Part shown: positions 29,825-39,605 of the stretch, one piece after another | Numbering within the stretch: position 1 is the first letter of the stretch | Layout: each line of letters begins with the position of its first letter | DNA from: Paracoccus yeei ATCC BAA-599 | GTDB taxonomy: Bacteria > Pseudomonadota > Alphaproteobacteria > Rhodobacterales > Rhodobacteraceae | NCBI RefSeq assembly: GCF_000622145.1 | Contig: NZ_JHWH01000015.1 | Span: 1 to 64,000 of the forward strand | Length of the DNA stretch: 64,000 nt | Direction of reading: 5' to 3' | The notes under the pieces: model-generated | Told to the model about the DNA's origin: nothing | The model's input: only the letters and a program-made list of their open reading frames with translations | Databases searched by the model: none | Made by a program: the position numbers and the translations under genes

Positions 29825-30763
29825 TCAGTCGTAAAGCACCGCGGCGATCTCGGGGCTGTCGATGTTGGTCTTGTCGTACCAGAAAAAGCCGGTGTCGATG
29901 GACTTCGGGACCGTCTCGCCCTTGGCGGCGGCGACGGCGGCCTTGACCGTCTCATAGCCGATGCCGACCGGGTTCTGGGTGATCGCGCCCGCCATGGTCC
30001 CGTCGCGGATCGCGGCCTTTTGCGCGGCGCCCGAGTCGTAGCCGATGACCACGACCTTGGACCCCATCTCGCGCACCCCGTTCAGCACGCCGATGGCCGA
30101 GCCCTCGTTCGCGCCGAAAATGCCCTTGATGTCGGGGTTCGCGGCCAGGATCGCCTTGGTGATCTCGGTCGATTTCAGCTGGTCGCCGTCGCCGTATTCG
30201 GTCGCGACGATCTGGATGTCGGGGTATGTCTCGGCGATGCGGTTCACGAAGCCGTCGCGCCGGTCGATCCCGGTGCGCGAGGTCTGGGAATGGACCACCA
30301 GCGCGATCTTGCCCGATCCGCCGATCAGTTCCGCCATCTTGTCGGCGGCAAGGGCCGAGGCCGCCAGGTTGTCCGTCGCCGCCGTCGCCACCGGAATGTC
30401 GCTGTCCACGCCCGAGTCGAAGGCGATGACCGGGATCTTGGCGTCCTGCGCCTGGCGCAGCAGCGGGATCGCGGCCTGGCTGTCCAGCGCGGCAAAGCCG
30501 ATGGCGGCGGGCTTGTTGGCCAGGGCGGCGGCCAGCATGTCCATCTGCTTGTCGACCTGGGTTTCGTTGTCCGGCCCCTCGAAGGTGACGGTCACGCCCA
30601 GTTCCGCCCCGGCCTTGTCGGCGCCGACCTTGACCGCCTGCCAGAACTGGTGCTGGAACCCTTTCGAGATCAGCGGGATCAGCATCTTGTCCTGCGCCAT
30701 CCCGGCGGTGGCGCTCAGCGCCAGCGTGGCGGCCGCGCCCATCAGCATGCGTCTTGTGAACAT
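29825..30763 (-). CDS. Fucose ABC importer binding protein
   Basis: A 312-residue periplasmic protein of the ribose-binding type, with a 23-residue signal peptide (MFTRRML start, cleavage near GMA-QD). The mature chain has LIPLISKGFQHQFWQAV and IGFAALDSQAAIPL. The RR near the start hints at possible Tat export but lacks the full motif. GGGAGG lies upstream of the ATG. Its place between the fucose importer permease and the dehydratase suggests L-fucose as ligand. Confidence 0.85.
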   Translation of the reverse strand: MFTRRMLMGAAATLALSATAGMAQDKMLIPLISKGFQHQFWQAVKVGADKAGAELGVTVTFEGPDNETQVDKQMDMLAAALANKPAAIGFAALDSQAAIPLLRQAQDAKIPVIAFDSGVDSDIPVATAATDNLAASALAADKMAELIGGSGKIALVVHSQTSRTGIDRRDGFVNRIAETYPDIQIVATEYGDGDQLKSTEITKAILAANPDIKGIFGANEGSAIGVLNGVREMGSKVVVIGYDSGAAQKAAIRDGTMAGAITQNPVGIGYETVKAAVAAAKGETVPKSIDTGFFWYDKTNIDSPEIAAVLYD

Positions 30764-30795
30764 CCGGTTTCCTCCCTTGGTGTTCGATCCTTTGG

Positions 30796-31794
30796 TCAGC
30801 CCGCCCTCCCCCGGCGCAGCTGATCGGCATAGACGGCGGCGATGATGATCGCGCCGGTCACGACGGTCTGCCATTCCGGCGCGACCGACAGAACGCGCAG
30901 CCCGTTGGTCAGGACCGCCATGATCAGCGCGCCGATCAGCGTCCCGAGGATGGTGCCGCGCCCGCCCGCAAGGCTGGTGCCGCCGATCACCACCGCGGCG
31001 ATCGCCTCAAGCTCGTATCCCAGCCCCAGCGCGGGCTGGGCCGAGTTCAGCCGGCTGGCGATCAGCAGCCCGCCGATGCCGACGATGCCGCCCGACAGCG
31101 CATAGATCGCCATCTTCCAGCGGTCGGTGTCGACGCCCGACAGGCGCACGGCTTCCTCGTTCGATCCCAGGGCAAAGGTATAGCGCCCCAGCACCGTGCG
31201 CCCCAGGATCCAGGCGACCGCCCCCGCGACCAGGAACAGGATCAGGACGCCGTTCGGCACCGGGAATGCCGGGACCAGCGCGCCGATGACGGACCCTTGG
31301 GCGATCTGCGTGAACCCCGGCGTGTCGTTGAAATAGATGGGCTTGGTGCCCGTCACGATCAGCGACAGCCCCTTCAGCATCAGCATCATCCCCAGCGTGG
31401 CGATGAACGGCGGGATCTTCATCTTGGCCACGAACGTCCCCGAGATCAGCCCGCAACACGCCCCCGTGGCGATGGCGGCGACGATCCCCAGGGGCAGCGG
31501 CATGCCGCCCCAGGTCAGCACCACCCCGGCCATGACCGCGCAGAAGGTCATCAGCGTGCCGATGGACAGATCAATGCCGCCGGTGATGATGATCAGCGTC
31601 ACGGCCACCGCCAGCACCCCGTTGACCGAGGCGGCCTGCAAGATCGCCATGATGTTTGTCATCTGAAAGAAGTTCGGGCTGGCCAGCGAAAAGCCCGCGA
31701 CCAGCACGATCAGGCTGGCGAAGGCCAGGATCTTCTGCTGCGCCGCGCCGCGCCGGGCCTGCCGCGCGTCCATGGTTCCCTCGCCTGCGCTCAT
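30796..31794 (-). CDS. Fucose ABC importer permease
   Basis: A 332-residue inner-membrane protein of the RbsC/AraH family. [26 protein letters not shown] and [14 protein letters not shown] are family marks. The start at 31794 is chosen because it overlaps the ATPase stop as ATGA; a second ATG seven codons on is possible. It is the channel of the importer in the fucose operon. Confidence 0.87.
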   Translation of the reverse strand: MSAGEGTMDARQARRGAAQQKILAFASLIVLVAGFSLASPNFFQMTNIMAILQAASVNGVLAVAVTLIIITGGIDLSIGTLMTFCAVMAGVVLTWGGMPLPLGIVAAIATGACCGLISGTFVAKMKIPPFIATLGMMLMLKGLSLIVTGTKPIYFNDTPGFTQIAQGSVIGALVPAFPVPNGVLILFLVAGAVAWILGRTVLGRYTFALGSNEEAVRLSGVDTDRWKMAIYALSGGIVGIGGLLIASRLNSAQPALGLGYELEAIAAVVIGGTSLAGGRGTILGTLIGALIMAVLTNGLRVLSVAPEWQTVVTGAIIIAAVYADQLRRGRAG

Positions 31795-33296
31795 TCGACG
31801 ACCATCCCTTCGCGTTGTGTGGCCAGCGCCATGATCCGTTCCTGGCTGGCGCCGCCCGGCAGGATGCCGGTCAGCCGCCCCTCGCACATGACGGCGATGC
31901 GGTGCGACAGCCGCAGGATTTCCGGCAGCTCGCTTGAAATCACGATGATCGCCTTGCCCGCCGCCGCCAGATCGTTCAGCAGCCGGTAGATTTCCGATTT
32001 CGCGCCCACGTCGATGCCGCGCGTGGGCTCGTCAAAGATCAGGATGTCGCAATCGCGCAGCAGCCATTTCGCGATCACCACCTTCTGCTGGTTGCCCCCC
32101 GACAGCAGCCGCACCGGATGGCGGTCGTGCGGCGTGCGGATGCGCAGCCGCGCGATATAGTCCCGCGCGATACCGGCCAGCGCGCGTTCGTCGATCCGCC
32201 CGAGGGCGTCGGCGTGGCGGTCCAGGCTTGCCAGCGCGATATTGTCGCGCACGTCCATCCCCAGCGCCAGGCCATAGTGCTTGCGATCCTCGGACAGATA
32301 GCCGATGCCGGCGCGCACGGCATCAGAGGGGCTGCGGATCAGGGCGGGCTTGCCATGCACCAGAACCTCGCCCGCCTCGGCGGGTTCGGCCCCAAAGATG
32401 GCGCGGGCGGTCTCGGTGCGGCCCGCCCCCATCAGCCCGGCAAAGCCCAGGATCTCGCCCTTTTTCAGCGAAAAGCTGACGCCCCGCACCTCGCGCCCGC
32501 GCGTCAGGTTCCGCAACTCCAGCGCGACGGGGGCCGCGCTCAGATCGGGGATGCTGACGCTTTCCTCGCCGATCTCGCGGCCGACCATCATGGCGATGAT
32601 GCGCGCCATGGGCGTGTCCGCCGCCTCGACTGTGCCGACATGGGCGCCGTCGCGCATGACGGTGATGCGGTCGGCGATGCGCTTGATCTCGTCCATCTTG
32701 TGGCTGATGTAGACGATGCCCACGCCCTCGGCCCGAAGCTGGCGGATGATGGTGAATAGCTCGGCGATCTCAGCCTCGGTCAGGGCGGCGGTCGGCTCGT
32801 CCATGATGAGGACGCGGGACCGGTGCGACAGCGCCTTGGCAATCTCGACCATCTGCTGGCGGGCGATGGTCAGCCCGCCCACGGCGCCGCGCGGGTCGAT
32901 GCCCAGGTTCATGCGCCGGAACAGCGCGGCGGTGTCGGCGTTCTGGCGCGCCTCGTCGATGCGGCCCCAGGACAGGCGCGGCTCGCGCCCGATCCAGATG
33001 TTCTGCGCCACGGTCAGGTCGCGCATCAGCGCCAGTTCCTGATGGATGATGCCGATGCCCAGATCCTGCGCTGCCCTGGGCGAGGGCACGCCGACCTCGG
33101 CCCCGTCGATCAGGATGCGCCCGCCGTCGGGCTGATAGACCCCCGACAGGATCTTCATCAGCGTGGACTTGCCCGCGCCGTTCTCGCCCATCAGGGCATG
33201 GACCTCGCCGGCGCGCAGGTCGAAGCCCACGGATTTCAGCGCATGGACGCCGGGGAAGCGCTTCTCGATCGCCTCCATCCGCACCAGGTCGGTCAT
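31791..33296 (-). CDS. Fucose ABC importer ATPase (RbsA-like, two domains)
   Basis: A 501-residue double ABC ATPase. The first domain has Walker A GENGAGKS near residue 38 and [10 protein letters not shown]; the second has [17 protein letters not shown] and [12 protein letters not shown]. It starts at an ATGA overlap with the lactonase stop and ends at an ATGA overlap with the permease start, so the genes are tightly coupled. It drives uptake through the permease encoded next. Confidence 0.88.
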   Translation of the reverse strand: MTDLVRMEAIEKRFPGVHALKSVGFDLRAGEVHALMGENGAGKSTLMKILSGVYQPDGGRILIDGAEVGVPSPRAAQDLGIGIIHQELALMRDLTVAQNIWIGREPRLSWGRIDEARQNADTAALFRRMNLGIDPRGAVGGLTIARQQMVEIAKALSHRSRVLIMDEPTAALTEAEIAELFTIIRQLRAEGVGIVYISHKMDEIKRIADRITVMRDGAHVGTVEAADTPMARIIAMMVGREIGEESVSIPDLSAAPVALELRNLTRGREVRGVSFSLKKGEILGFAGLMGAGRTETARAIFGAEPAEAGEVLVHGKPALIRSPSDAVRAGIGYLSEDRKHYGLALGMDVRDNIALASLDRHADALGRIDERALAGIARDYIARLRIRTPHDRHPVRLLSGGNQQKVVIAKWLLRDCDILIFDEPTRGIDVGAKSEIYRLLNDLAAAGKAIIVISSELPEILRLSHRIAVMCEGRLTGILPGGASQERIMALATQREGMVVE

Positions 33297-34114
33297 GGCG
33301 CCACCCCATAGACCCGCGCGGCATTGCCGCCGAAGATCGCCGCCCGCTCGGGTGCGGAAAGGCCCGCGGTCAGGTCCTCGGACAGCGCCAGCCAGTCGAT
33401 CAGCGGCGCAACCAGCGTCACCACCGGCCAGTCGCTGCCCCAGATCAGCCGGTCCGGGCCGAACCAGTCCAGCAGGTCCGCAAGGGTGGCTTGCAGCGCC
33501 AGCAGGGGATCGCGCCGCTCCTCGGGCGAAAGCTCGGTCAGCAGGCCCGACAGCTTGCAATGGATGCGGGGGTCGCGCGCCAAGGCGCGCATCCCCGCCC
33601 GCCAGCCCTCACGCGGCCCGGGCTGGGGCTTCGCGGCATGGTCGATGACGATGGCAAGATCGGGGTTCGCGTCCGCGAACCGCGCCAGCATCGGCAGGTG
33701 GCGTTCGGTGACCAGCGCGTCGAACACCAGCCCGGCCCCCGCCATCGCAGCCAGCGCCTCGGGCCGGGCCACATTCACCAGCCAGTCGGTGTCGGCAATG
33801 TCCTGCAGCATCGGCCGCAGCCCGCGCAGCAGCGGATCGGCCGCCAGGTCCCTGACCGCATCGGCGGCCCCGGCAGCCGCCAGATCGACCCAGCCCACCA
33901 CCCCGCGGATGCTGTCCGACCCGCGCGCCAGGTCCAGCAGAAAGCGCGTCTCGGCCACGCTCGGCGCGGCCTGCACGGCGATCACCGGCCGCCCGCCCGG
34001 GTAATCGGCCAGGCCGAAATCGCGCCGGATCGGGTCGAGCCCCGGCCCGCCGGTTTCAAGCCAGCCGTAATCCCCGCGCCCGAGGCTCCAGAAATGGCAA
34101 TGCGCGTCCAGCAT
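33293..34114 (-). CDS. L-Fuconolactonase (amidohydrolase family)
   Basis: A 273-residue TIM-barrel hydrolase. [17 protein letters not shown] at the N-terminus holds the first metal-site H-x-H, VIDHAAKP is the middle histidine, and [10 protein letters not shown] supplies the final aspartate. This is the Amidohydro_2 subgroup with the L-fucono-1,5-lactonases. It opens the lactone made by the L-fucose dehydrogenase. It lies between the second SDR and the ATPase. Confidence 0.82.
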   Translation of the reverse strand: MLDAHCHFWSLGRGDYGWLETGGPGLDPIRRDFGLADYPGGRPVIAVQAAPSVAETRFLLDLARGSDSIRGVVGWVDLAAAGAADAVRDLAADPLLRGLRPMLQDIADTDWLVNVARPEALAAMAGAGLVFDALVTERHLPMLARFADANPDLAIVIDHAAKPQPGPREGWRAGMRALARDPRIHCKLSGLLTELSPEERRDPLLALQATLADLLDWFGPDRLIWGSDWPVVTLVAPLIDWLALSEDLTAGLSAPERAAIFGGNAARVYGVAP

Positions 34115-34150
34115 TCACCGCCCCCTCCCCCGGGCCGCGAAACCTTGCGT

Positions 34151-34888
34151 TCAGATCGTCACGCCTCCGTCGACCAGCATGGCCTGGCCGGTGACGAACC
34201 GGCTTTCGTCCGACAGCAGATAGACGACCATCGGCGCGATATCCTCGACCGTGGCCAGCCGCCCCATCGGCTGGCGCGCGATGAAGTCGCGTTCCGCCTG
34301 CACCGGATCGGCGGCCGAGGCGATGCGCCCGCGCAGGCTGGGCGTGTCCACCGTGCCCGGACACAGCGCGTTGCAGCGGATGCCCTGTTTCACGAAATCG
34401 GCGGCGACCGCCTTGGTCAGCCCGATCACGGCGGCCTTGCTGGCGCCATAGGCGGTGCGGTTCACGAAGCCCTTCACCGAACTGGCCATCGACGCCATGT
34501 TCAGGACCGAGGCGGCGCCCGTGTCCCCCGCCCGCGCGATCATGCCGGGCAGGAAGGCGCGGATCATGCGCATCATCGCCGTCACGTTCAGGTCGAAGGC
34601 AAAGGCCCAGTCCTCGTCCCGGATGTCCAGCACCGTGCCGCCGTGCACGACGCCGGCGCAGTTGAACAGCCCGTCCAGCGGACCCAGCGTCTCGGCCAGG
34701 TCGGCGATGGCAAGCGGATCGGTCACGTCCAGCCCGTGCAGGACCATGCCCGAAAGCCCCGCCAGCAGCTCGGGGTCGCGGTCGGTCGCGATGACCTCGG
34801 CCCCCTCGGCGGCGCAGGCCAGGGCCGAGGCGCGGCCGATGCCCTGCCCGGCCGCGGTGATCAGGATACGCTTGCCGCGAAGCCGCAT
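34151..34888 (-). CDS. 2-Keto-3-deoxy-L-fuconate dehydrogenase (SDR family)
   Basis: A 245-residue short-chain dehydrogenase. TAAGQGIG is at residues 11-18 and YGASK holds the catalytic Tyr-Lys. NALCPGTVDTPSLRGR and the general pattern MRLRGKRILITAAGQGIGR resemble Xanthomonas KDF dehydrogenase and BDH2. It would oxidise 2-keto-3-deoxy-L-fuconate to the 2,4-diketo acid with NAD. It is the promoter-proximal gene of the fucose operon, opposite a divergent IclR regulator. An alternative is a general 3-hydroxyacid dehydrogenase, but the operon argues for fucose. Confidence 0.78.
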   Translation of the reverse strand: MRLRGKRILITAAGQGIGRASALACAAEGAEVIATDRDPELLAGLSGMVLHGLDVTDPLAIADLAETLGPLDGLFNCAGVVHGGTVLDIRDEDWAFAFDLNVTAMMRMIRAFLPGMIARAGDTGAASVLNMASMASSVKGFVNRTAYGASKAAVIGLTKAVAADFVKQGIRCNALCPGTVDTPSLRGRIASAADPVQAERDFIARQPMGRLATVEDIAPMVVYLLSDESRFVTGQAMLVDGGVTI

Positions 34889-34920
34889 CAGAAGCCCCCT
34901 CTCATTCCGTTGCAGTTTCT

Positions 34921-34947
34921 ATATGAACAGGCTATCCATATATGAAC
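34921..34947. promoter_or_regulatory. Direct repeats in the fucose/iclR divergent promoter region
   Basis: ATATGAAC occurs twice, starting at 34921 and 34940, 19 bases apart, in a short A/T-rich island between the divergent genes. The spacing of nearly two helical turns places both on one face of the DNA, as expected for a dimeric or tetrameric IclR-type regulator. This is also the only A/T-rich part of the gap, so a promoter probably overlaps it. Confidence 0.5.
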
Positions 34948-34999
34948 CCAGGACGCAACAGTTTTCTGCGCTGCCGCCGGGCAGGCGAAAGGACCAGGG

Positions 35000-35788
35000 A
35001 TGGCGGACATGCAGGACAGACCGGCGGATCGCTACCGCGCGCCCGCGCTCGACAAGGGGCTCGATATCCTCGAGGTGCTGGCCGACCAGCCCGGCGGCCT
35101 GACCCGGGCCGAGATCGTCAAGGCTCTGGGCGTCAGCCCGTCGCAGATCTACCGGATGCTGGAACGGCTGGTCGCGCGCGCCTATGTCACCCGGCTGGAC
35201 GGCGGCGACCGCTATGCGCTGACGATGAAGCTGTTCCTGCTGGCCAACGGCTATCCGCCGCTGCGCCGGCTGGTGGCGCAGGCCCAGCCGATGATGGACG
35301 CGTTTTCCCGCGAATTGCGCCAGTCCTGCCACCTGGTCGTGCCGGAAAACGGCTGCGGCATCGTCGTGGCCCAGGCCAGCCCCGTCGATCACTGGGAATT
35401 CCGCGCCCGGGTCGGCGCGCGGCTCGACCTGTTCCAGACCAGTTCGGGTCTGACGCTGCTGGCCTTCCAGGACCCCGCCCGGCGGGCCGAGACGCTGGGC
35501 CAATGGGGCATCGCCGAGGCCGAGGCCGCCGTCGGCGCCATCGCGGACCAGCTGGGGCGCATCCGCCGCAGCGGCCACCGCGTCGGCCCCTCGGGCCAGG
35601 CGGTGGGCGTCACCGACCTCAGCGTGCCGCTGCTGGGCCCGCGCGGCGACGCCATGGCGGTGCTGACCTGCGCCTTCATCGAGCATCCTGGCGATCCCCC
35701 CGCCGGGCTGCGCGAGGCGGCGCTGGCGCGCCTGGCCGAGGTCGCGCGCGCCCTGTCGACCGACCCCGCGCGGCCCGGCCCCGCCTAG
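35000..35788 (+). CDS. IclR-family regulator of the fucose operon
   Basis: A 262-residue regulator. The N-terminal winged helix has ALDKGLDILEVLADQPGGLTR and SPSQIYRMLERLVARAYV, and the C-terminal IclR effector domain follows (FQTSSGLTLLAF, VTDLSVPLLGP). It is divergent from the fucose genes and direct repeats lie between them. It likely responds to a fucose-pathway acid. A weak ribosome site precedes the ATG at 35000. The stop forms a CTAG overlap with the convergent gene. Confidence 0.85.
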   Translation: MADMQDRPADRYRAPALDKGLDILEVLADQPGGLTRAEIVKALGVSPSQIYRMLERLVARAYVTRLDGGDRYALTMKLFLLANGYPPLRRLVAQAQPMMDAFSRELRQSCHLVVPENGCGIVVAQASPVDHWEFRARVGARLDLFQTSSGLTLLAFQDPARRAETLGQWGIAEAEAAVGAIADQLGRIRRSGHRVGPSGQAVGVTDLSVPLLGPRGDAMAVLTCAFIEHPGDPPAGLREAALARLAEVARALSTDPARPGPA

Positions 35789-36390
35789 CCCCAGGCGCGC
35801 GGCGCGGGCTCGGCCCCCTCCAGCGCGGCGATGCGCAGCGGCGGCACGGCCGAGGGCTGGGCGAACCAGAAGCGGTGCATCAGCTCGATCTGGCGCTGCG
35901 CCCGCCGCAGCGCCGCGATCCGGTTCGCGGGCTGGGCCGGTCGTGGCACCAGCAGCACCGCGACCTGCCGCGCCGATTCGGGCGTCAGCCCGGCCAGCGC
36001 CGGCCGGGCGTTCACGAAGGCCACGAACCCCGCCGTGACATGGCAATAGACCTCGGCCGGTCCGGTCAGGCCGCGCAGCATCCCGCCCGCGACATTGCCC
36101 ATCGCCTGGTCGTTGGCCACCGTCGCCGTGGCCAGGCAAAAGGCCGCCAGCTTCGATTCCGCAAGCTGGCGCAGCGTGCGCACGACCGGCGCGTCGCCCC
36201 CGCGGGTCAGGAACACGTCCTGGCGCCAGCGGAAATCCTGGATCGGATAGCGCCCGGCTTCGCAGCGCAGCCGGAACGCCACCATCGATTCGGGCCCCGC
36301 GATGTCCCAGGGCAGCAGCACCTGATGCAGCGCTGCCGGCAGGCCGCCGATGAAATTCGGCCTGACAGGCACATGATCCAGCATCCGCAT
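35785..36390 (-). CDS. Unrecognised protein of about 201 residues
   Basis: I do not recognise this protein. It has no signal peptide or membrane segment. The middle is alanine-rich and helical (LRQLAESKLAAFCLATATVAND), and the end has a basic stretch followed by a QRQIELMHRFWF helix. A granule- or surface-associated helical protein such as a phasin-like protein is conceivable but not shown. Starts at 36390, 36429 or 36453 are possible; 36390 has GGGACGG 8 bases upstream. Codon use is like that of its neighbours, so it is probably real. It is convergent with iclR. Confidence 0.6.
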   Translation of the reverse strand: MRMLDHVPVRPNFIGGLPAALHQVLLPWDIAGPESMVAFRLRCEAGRYPIQDFRWRQDVFLTRGGDAPVVRTLRQLAESKLAAFCLATATVANDQAMGNVAGGMLRGLTGPAEVYCHVTAGFVAFVNARPALAGLTPESARQVAVLLVPRPAQPANRIAALRRAQRQIELMHRFWFAQPSAVPPLRIAALEGAEPAPRAWG

Positions 36391-36485
36391 CGGCAATCCG
36401 TCCCGCGTTCCATTCGTTGCCGCCATCATCGGCCAGCCACCGGCCGGGCGCAACGAATGCTCGGGATTTTAAGGATTTTCTGCGC

Positions 36486-36974
36486 TCAGCCCGAAACCTG
36501 CACCGGCAGACCGCCGGTCACGGGGCGGCCGTCGCGGCGATAGAACCAGCGCGCCGCCTCGAACACGGTGAAGCTGTACTTGCGGCCGCGCTCGGACATC
36601 AGCGTGCGCTCCAATTCGGCCCCCTCGAACGTCATGCGCAGCACCGGCGTGTCGCTGCCCAGGGGTCCCTCGGCCCGCAGCGCGGCCAGCAGCGCCAGCA
36701 CCTCGGGGCCGGTGGTGTCGTGCCAGATCTGCGCCCGCTGGAAGGAAATCGAGATCCGCAGGTCGGGCCGGCGCGGTTCGCTCAGCACCCGGCAGGACAG
36801 CAGGAAGCCGTTGCCGACCTCGGTGACGGCGGGCAGCAGCTCGACCTCGATCCGGCGCGGCACGGCGCGGCCGAACAGGCGCGCATCCTCGATCCGGCCA
36901 AAGCGGCAGGCCTGGGCCGCGCCGGCAGGGGCGGAACCGGGGCCTGCGGGGGGCGCGGTGGGATGGGGCTGCAC
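36486..36974 (-). CDS. Unrecognised protein of about 162 residues, GTG start
   Basis: A mixed alpha/beta-looking protein with a proline- and alanine-rich N-terminus (residues 1-20) that is probably disordered. The core has alternating hydrophobic strands (RRIEVELLPAV, LRISISFQRAQIW, VLRMTFEGAELERTL). No signal peptide or known motif is seen. It lies between the decarboxylase gene and another unknown on the same strand, 87 bases after the decarboxylase stop. The only in-frame start near the frame opening is GTG. Confidence 0.55.
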   Translation of the reverse strand: MQPHPTAPPAGPGSAPAGAAQACRFGRIEDARLFGRAVPRRIEVELLPAVTEVGNGFLLSCRVLSEPRRPDLRISISFQRAQIWHDTTGPEVLALLAALRAEGPLGSDTPVLRMTFEGAELERTLMSERGRKYSFTVFEAARWFYRRDGRPVTGGLPVQVSG

Positions 36975-37061
36975 GGCGTCAGTGTGTCCTGGCTGTCATC
37001 GCGTCGTTGTCGCAGCTTGGGCGCGTCCGGGCAAGCCCGACACACGCCTCGGTTGCGAAAA

Positions 37062-39353
37062 TCACGGCTCGGCCACGCAGTCGGCAAAGTAATGCACCGC
37101 GCCGTCCGGTCCGACCTCCTGCACGAGGCCGTGGATGTCGGTCTCGAACCCCGGACATTCGCGGGCGAATTCGCGGTTGAAGCGCAGGTATTCGACGATC
37201 CGCCCGTTGAAGACCTCGCCCGGGATCAGCAGCGGGATGCCCGGAGGATAGGGCGTCACCAGGCTGGTGGTGATGCGGCCTTCCAGGTCGTCGATCGGCA
37301 CGCGCTGGGTGGTGCGCTGCGCGATATGGGCAAAGGCCTCGCTGGGCTTCATCGCGGGCGTCAGGTCGGACAGGTACATTTCGGTCGACAGCACCGCCAC
37401 GTCGTATTTGGCGTAAAGTGCATGGACGTGCTGGCACAGGTCGCGCAGGCCCATCTGCTTGTAGCGCGGCTGCTTCTGGCAGAACTCGGGCATCACCCGC
37501 CACAGGGGCTGGTTCTTGGCGTGATCGTCCTTGAACTGCTGCAGCGCGGTCAGCAGCGTGTTCCAGCGGCCCTTGGTGATGCCGATGGTGAACATCACGA
37601 AAAAGCTGTAAAGCCCGGTCTTTTCCACCACCACGCCATGCTCGGCCAGGTACTTGGTGACGATGCTGGCGGGGATGCCCCAATCCTCGAACCGGCCGTC
37701 GATGTTCAGGCCGGGGGTGATGATCGTGGCCTTGATCGGGTCCAGCATGTTGAAGCCCGGCGCCATGTCGCCAAAGCCGTGCCAGGCGTCCTCGCCGTCG
37801 CGCTGCACGCCCTCGCTGTCGGTGCGGCGCAAGACCCAGTCGCGGGTGCGGCCGATCCCCTCCTCCTCCAGCTCGTCCGGGCCCCAGACCTGGAACCACC
37901 AGTCGTCCTCGCCGAACTCGTCATCGACCTTGCGCATGGCGCGGCGGAAATCCAGCGCCTCGGCGATGCTCTCCTCGACCAGCGCAGTCCCGCCCGGCGG
38001 CTCCATCATCGCGGCGGCCACGTCGCAGCTGGCGATGATCGAATATTGCGGGCTGGTCGAGGTGTGCATCAGATACGCCTCGTTGAACAGGTGCCGGTCC
38101 AGCCGCGTCGTCTCGCTGTCCTGGACCAGGACGTGGCTGGCCTGGCTGATCCCGGCCAGCAGCTTGTGGATCGACTGCGTGGCATAGACCATCGACTGCT
38201 CGGTGCGCCCGCGCTTGCGGCCCATGGCGTGGAACGTGCCATAGAACGGATGGAAGGCCGCGTGCGGCAGCCAGGCCTCGTCGAAATGCAGGTTCTCGAC
38301 CCAGCCGTCCAGCATCCCCTTGATGACCTCGGTGTTGTACAGCACGCCGTCATAGGTCGATTGCGTCAGCGTCATGATGCGCGGCTTGACGGTGTCGGCA
38401 TCGACCCCCTTCAGCAGCGGGTTGGCGCGGATCTTGGCCTTGATCGTCTCGATCTCGAACTCGCTGTGCGGGATCGGGCCGATGATGCCCCAATGGTTGC
38501 GGGTGGGCTTCAGGAACACCGGCACGGCGCCGGTCATGATGATCGAATGCAGGATCGACTTGTGGCAGTTGCGGTCCACCACCACCACGTCGCCCGGCGC
38601 GACCGTATGGTGCCACACCATCTTGTTGCTGGTGCTGGTCCCGTTGGTGACAAAGAAGCAATGGTCCGCGTTGAAGATCCGCGCCGCGTTCTGTTCGGAC
38701 GCGCCGATGGCGCCGTTATGGTCCAGAAGCTGGCCCAGCTCCTCGACGGCATTGCAGACATCGGCGCGCAGCATGTTCTCGCCATAGAACTGGTGATACA
38801 TCTGGCCGATGGGGCTTTTCAGGAACGCGACGCCCCCCGAATGGCCGGGACAGTGCCAGGAATAGGACCCGTCCTCGGCGTAATCCAGAAGCGCGCGGAA
38901 GAACGGCGGCTGGATGCCCTCAAGGTAGGACTTGGCCTCGCGGATGATGTGGCGGGCGACGAACTCGGGCGTGTCCTCGAAGGCGTGGATGAAGCCGTGC
39001 AGCTCGCGCAGGATGTCGTTCGGGAGGTGCCGGCTGGTCTTGGTCTCGCCATAGATATAGATCGGCACGTCGGCGTTCTTCCAGCGCACCTCCTCGATGA
39101 AGTTGCGCAGGTTCGTCACCACCGGGTCCAGGTCGGGACCGGGGCTGAACTCCTCGTCGTCGATCGACAGGACAAAGGCGCTGGCGCGGCTTTGCTGCTG
39201 GGCGAATTGCGACAGGTCGCCATAGCTTGTGACGCCCAGCACCTGGAACCCCTCGCTTTCGATGGCGTCGGCCAGCGCGCGGATGCCCAGGCCCGACGAG
39301 TTTTCCGAACGGAAATCCTCGTCGATGATGACGATGGGGAAGCGGAACTTCAT
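37062..39353 (-). CDS. Arginine/lysine/ornithine decarboxylase (fold-type I PLP, AdiA-like)
   Basis: A 763-residue cytoplasmic enzyme. An N-terminal response-regulator-like wing domain (about 1-130, IVIIDEDFRSENS) is followed by the PLP core with HCPGHSGGVAF, VTNGTSTSNK and the Schiff-base lysine in ATQSIHKLLAG (Lys397), then a C-terminal domain with TPYPPGIPLLIPGE. Length and layout match the biodegradative arginine decarboxylase family; lysine or ornithine could also be the substrate. It makes agmatine or another polyamine and consumes a proton. GGAGAG precedes the ATG. No amino-acid/polyamine antiporter gene lies nearby. Confidence 0.88.
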   Translation of the reverse strand: MKFRFPIVIIDEDFRSENSSGLGIRALADAIESEGFQVLGVTSYGDLSQFAQQQSRASAFVLSIDDEEFSPGPDLDPVVTNLRNFIEEVRWKNADVPIYIYGETKTSRHLPNDILRELHGFIHAFEDTPEFVARHIIREAKSYLEGIQPPFFRALLDYAEDGSYSWHCPGHSGGVAFLKSPIGQMYHQFYGENMLRADVCNAVEELGQLLDHNGAIGASEQNAARIFNADHCFFVTNGTSTSNKMVWHHTVAPGDVVVVDRNCHKSILHSIIMTGAVPVFLKPTRNHWGIIGPIPHSEFEIETIKAKIRANPLLKGVDADTVKPRIMTLTQSTYDGVLYNTEVIKGMLDGWVENLHFDEAWLPHAAFHPFYGTFHAMGRKRGRTEQSMVYATQSIHKLLAGISQASHVLVQDSETTRLDRHLFNEAYLMHTSTSPQYSIIASCDVAAAMMEPPGGTALVEESIAEALDFRRAMRKVDDEFGEDDWWFQVWGPDELEEEGIGRTRDWVLRRTDSEGVQRDGEDAWHGFGDMAPGFNMLDPIKATIITPGLNIDGRFEDWGIPASIVTKYLAEHGVVVEKTGLYSFFVMFTIGITKGRWNTLLTALQQFKDDHAKNQPLWRVMPEFCQKQPRYKQMGLRDLCQHVHALYAKYDVAVLSTEMYLSDLTPAMKPSEAFAHIAQRTTQRVPIDDLEGRITTSLVTPYPPGIPLLIPGEVFNGRIVEYLRFNREFARECPGFETDIHGLVQEVGPDGAVHYFADCVAEP

Positions 39354-39605
39354 CGAACTCTCCTGTGCCCTCAGGGATGCAGCCGGGTCGGACCGCGCCC
39401 CTCATACTATCCCCGGGGTCCAGCGTCACCCCGCAAACGGCGCGCGCGCAGGGACGCGCCGGGGGGCTGCGCGGGGGCCTCGACCTAAAAAATGTCAACT
39501 TGGCGGCGGGGGCGGAACTGCGCCCCCGGCGCGGGGCTTTTCCAGCCATGGCGCGGCCTTCCCCGCCGCCTGTTTCCAGCGCCGTCGGCCTCAGCGGGGT
39601 TCGTG

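Noticed and set aside
36417..39488. A 1023-codon plus-strand frame opposite the decarboxylase
   Set aside because: The minus strand encodes an intact decarboxylase with its PLP lysine; the plus frame has no domain and reads like reverse-complement sequence.
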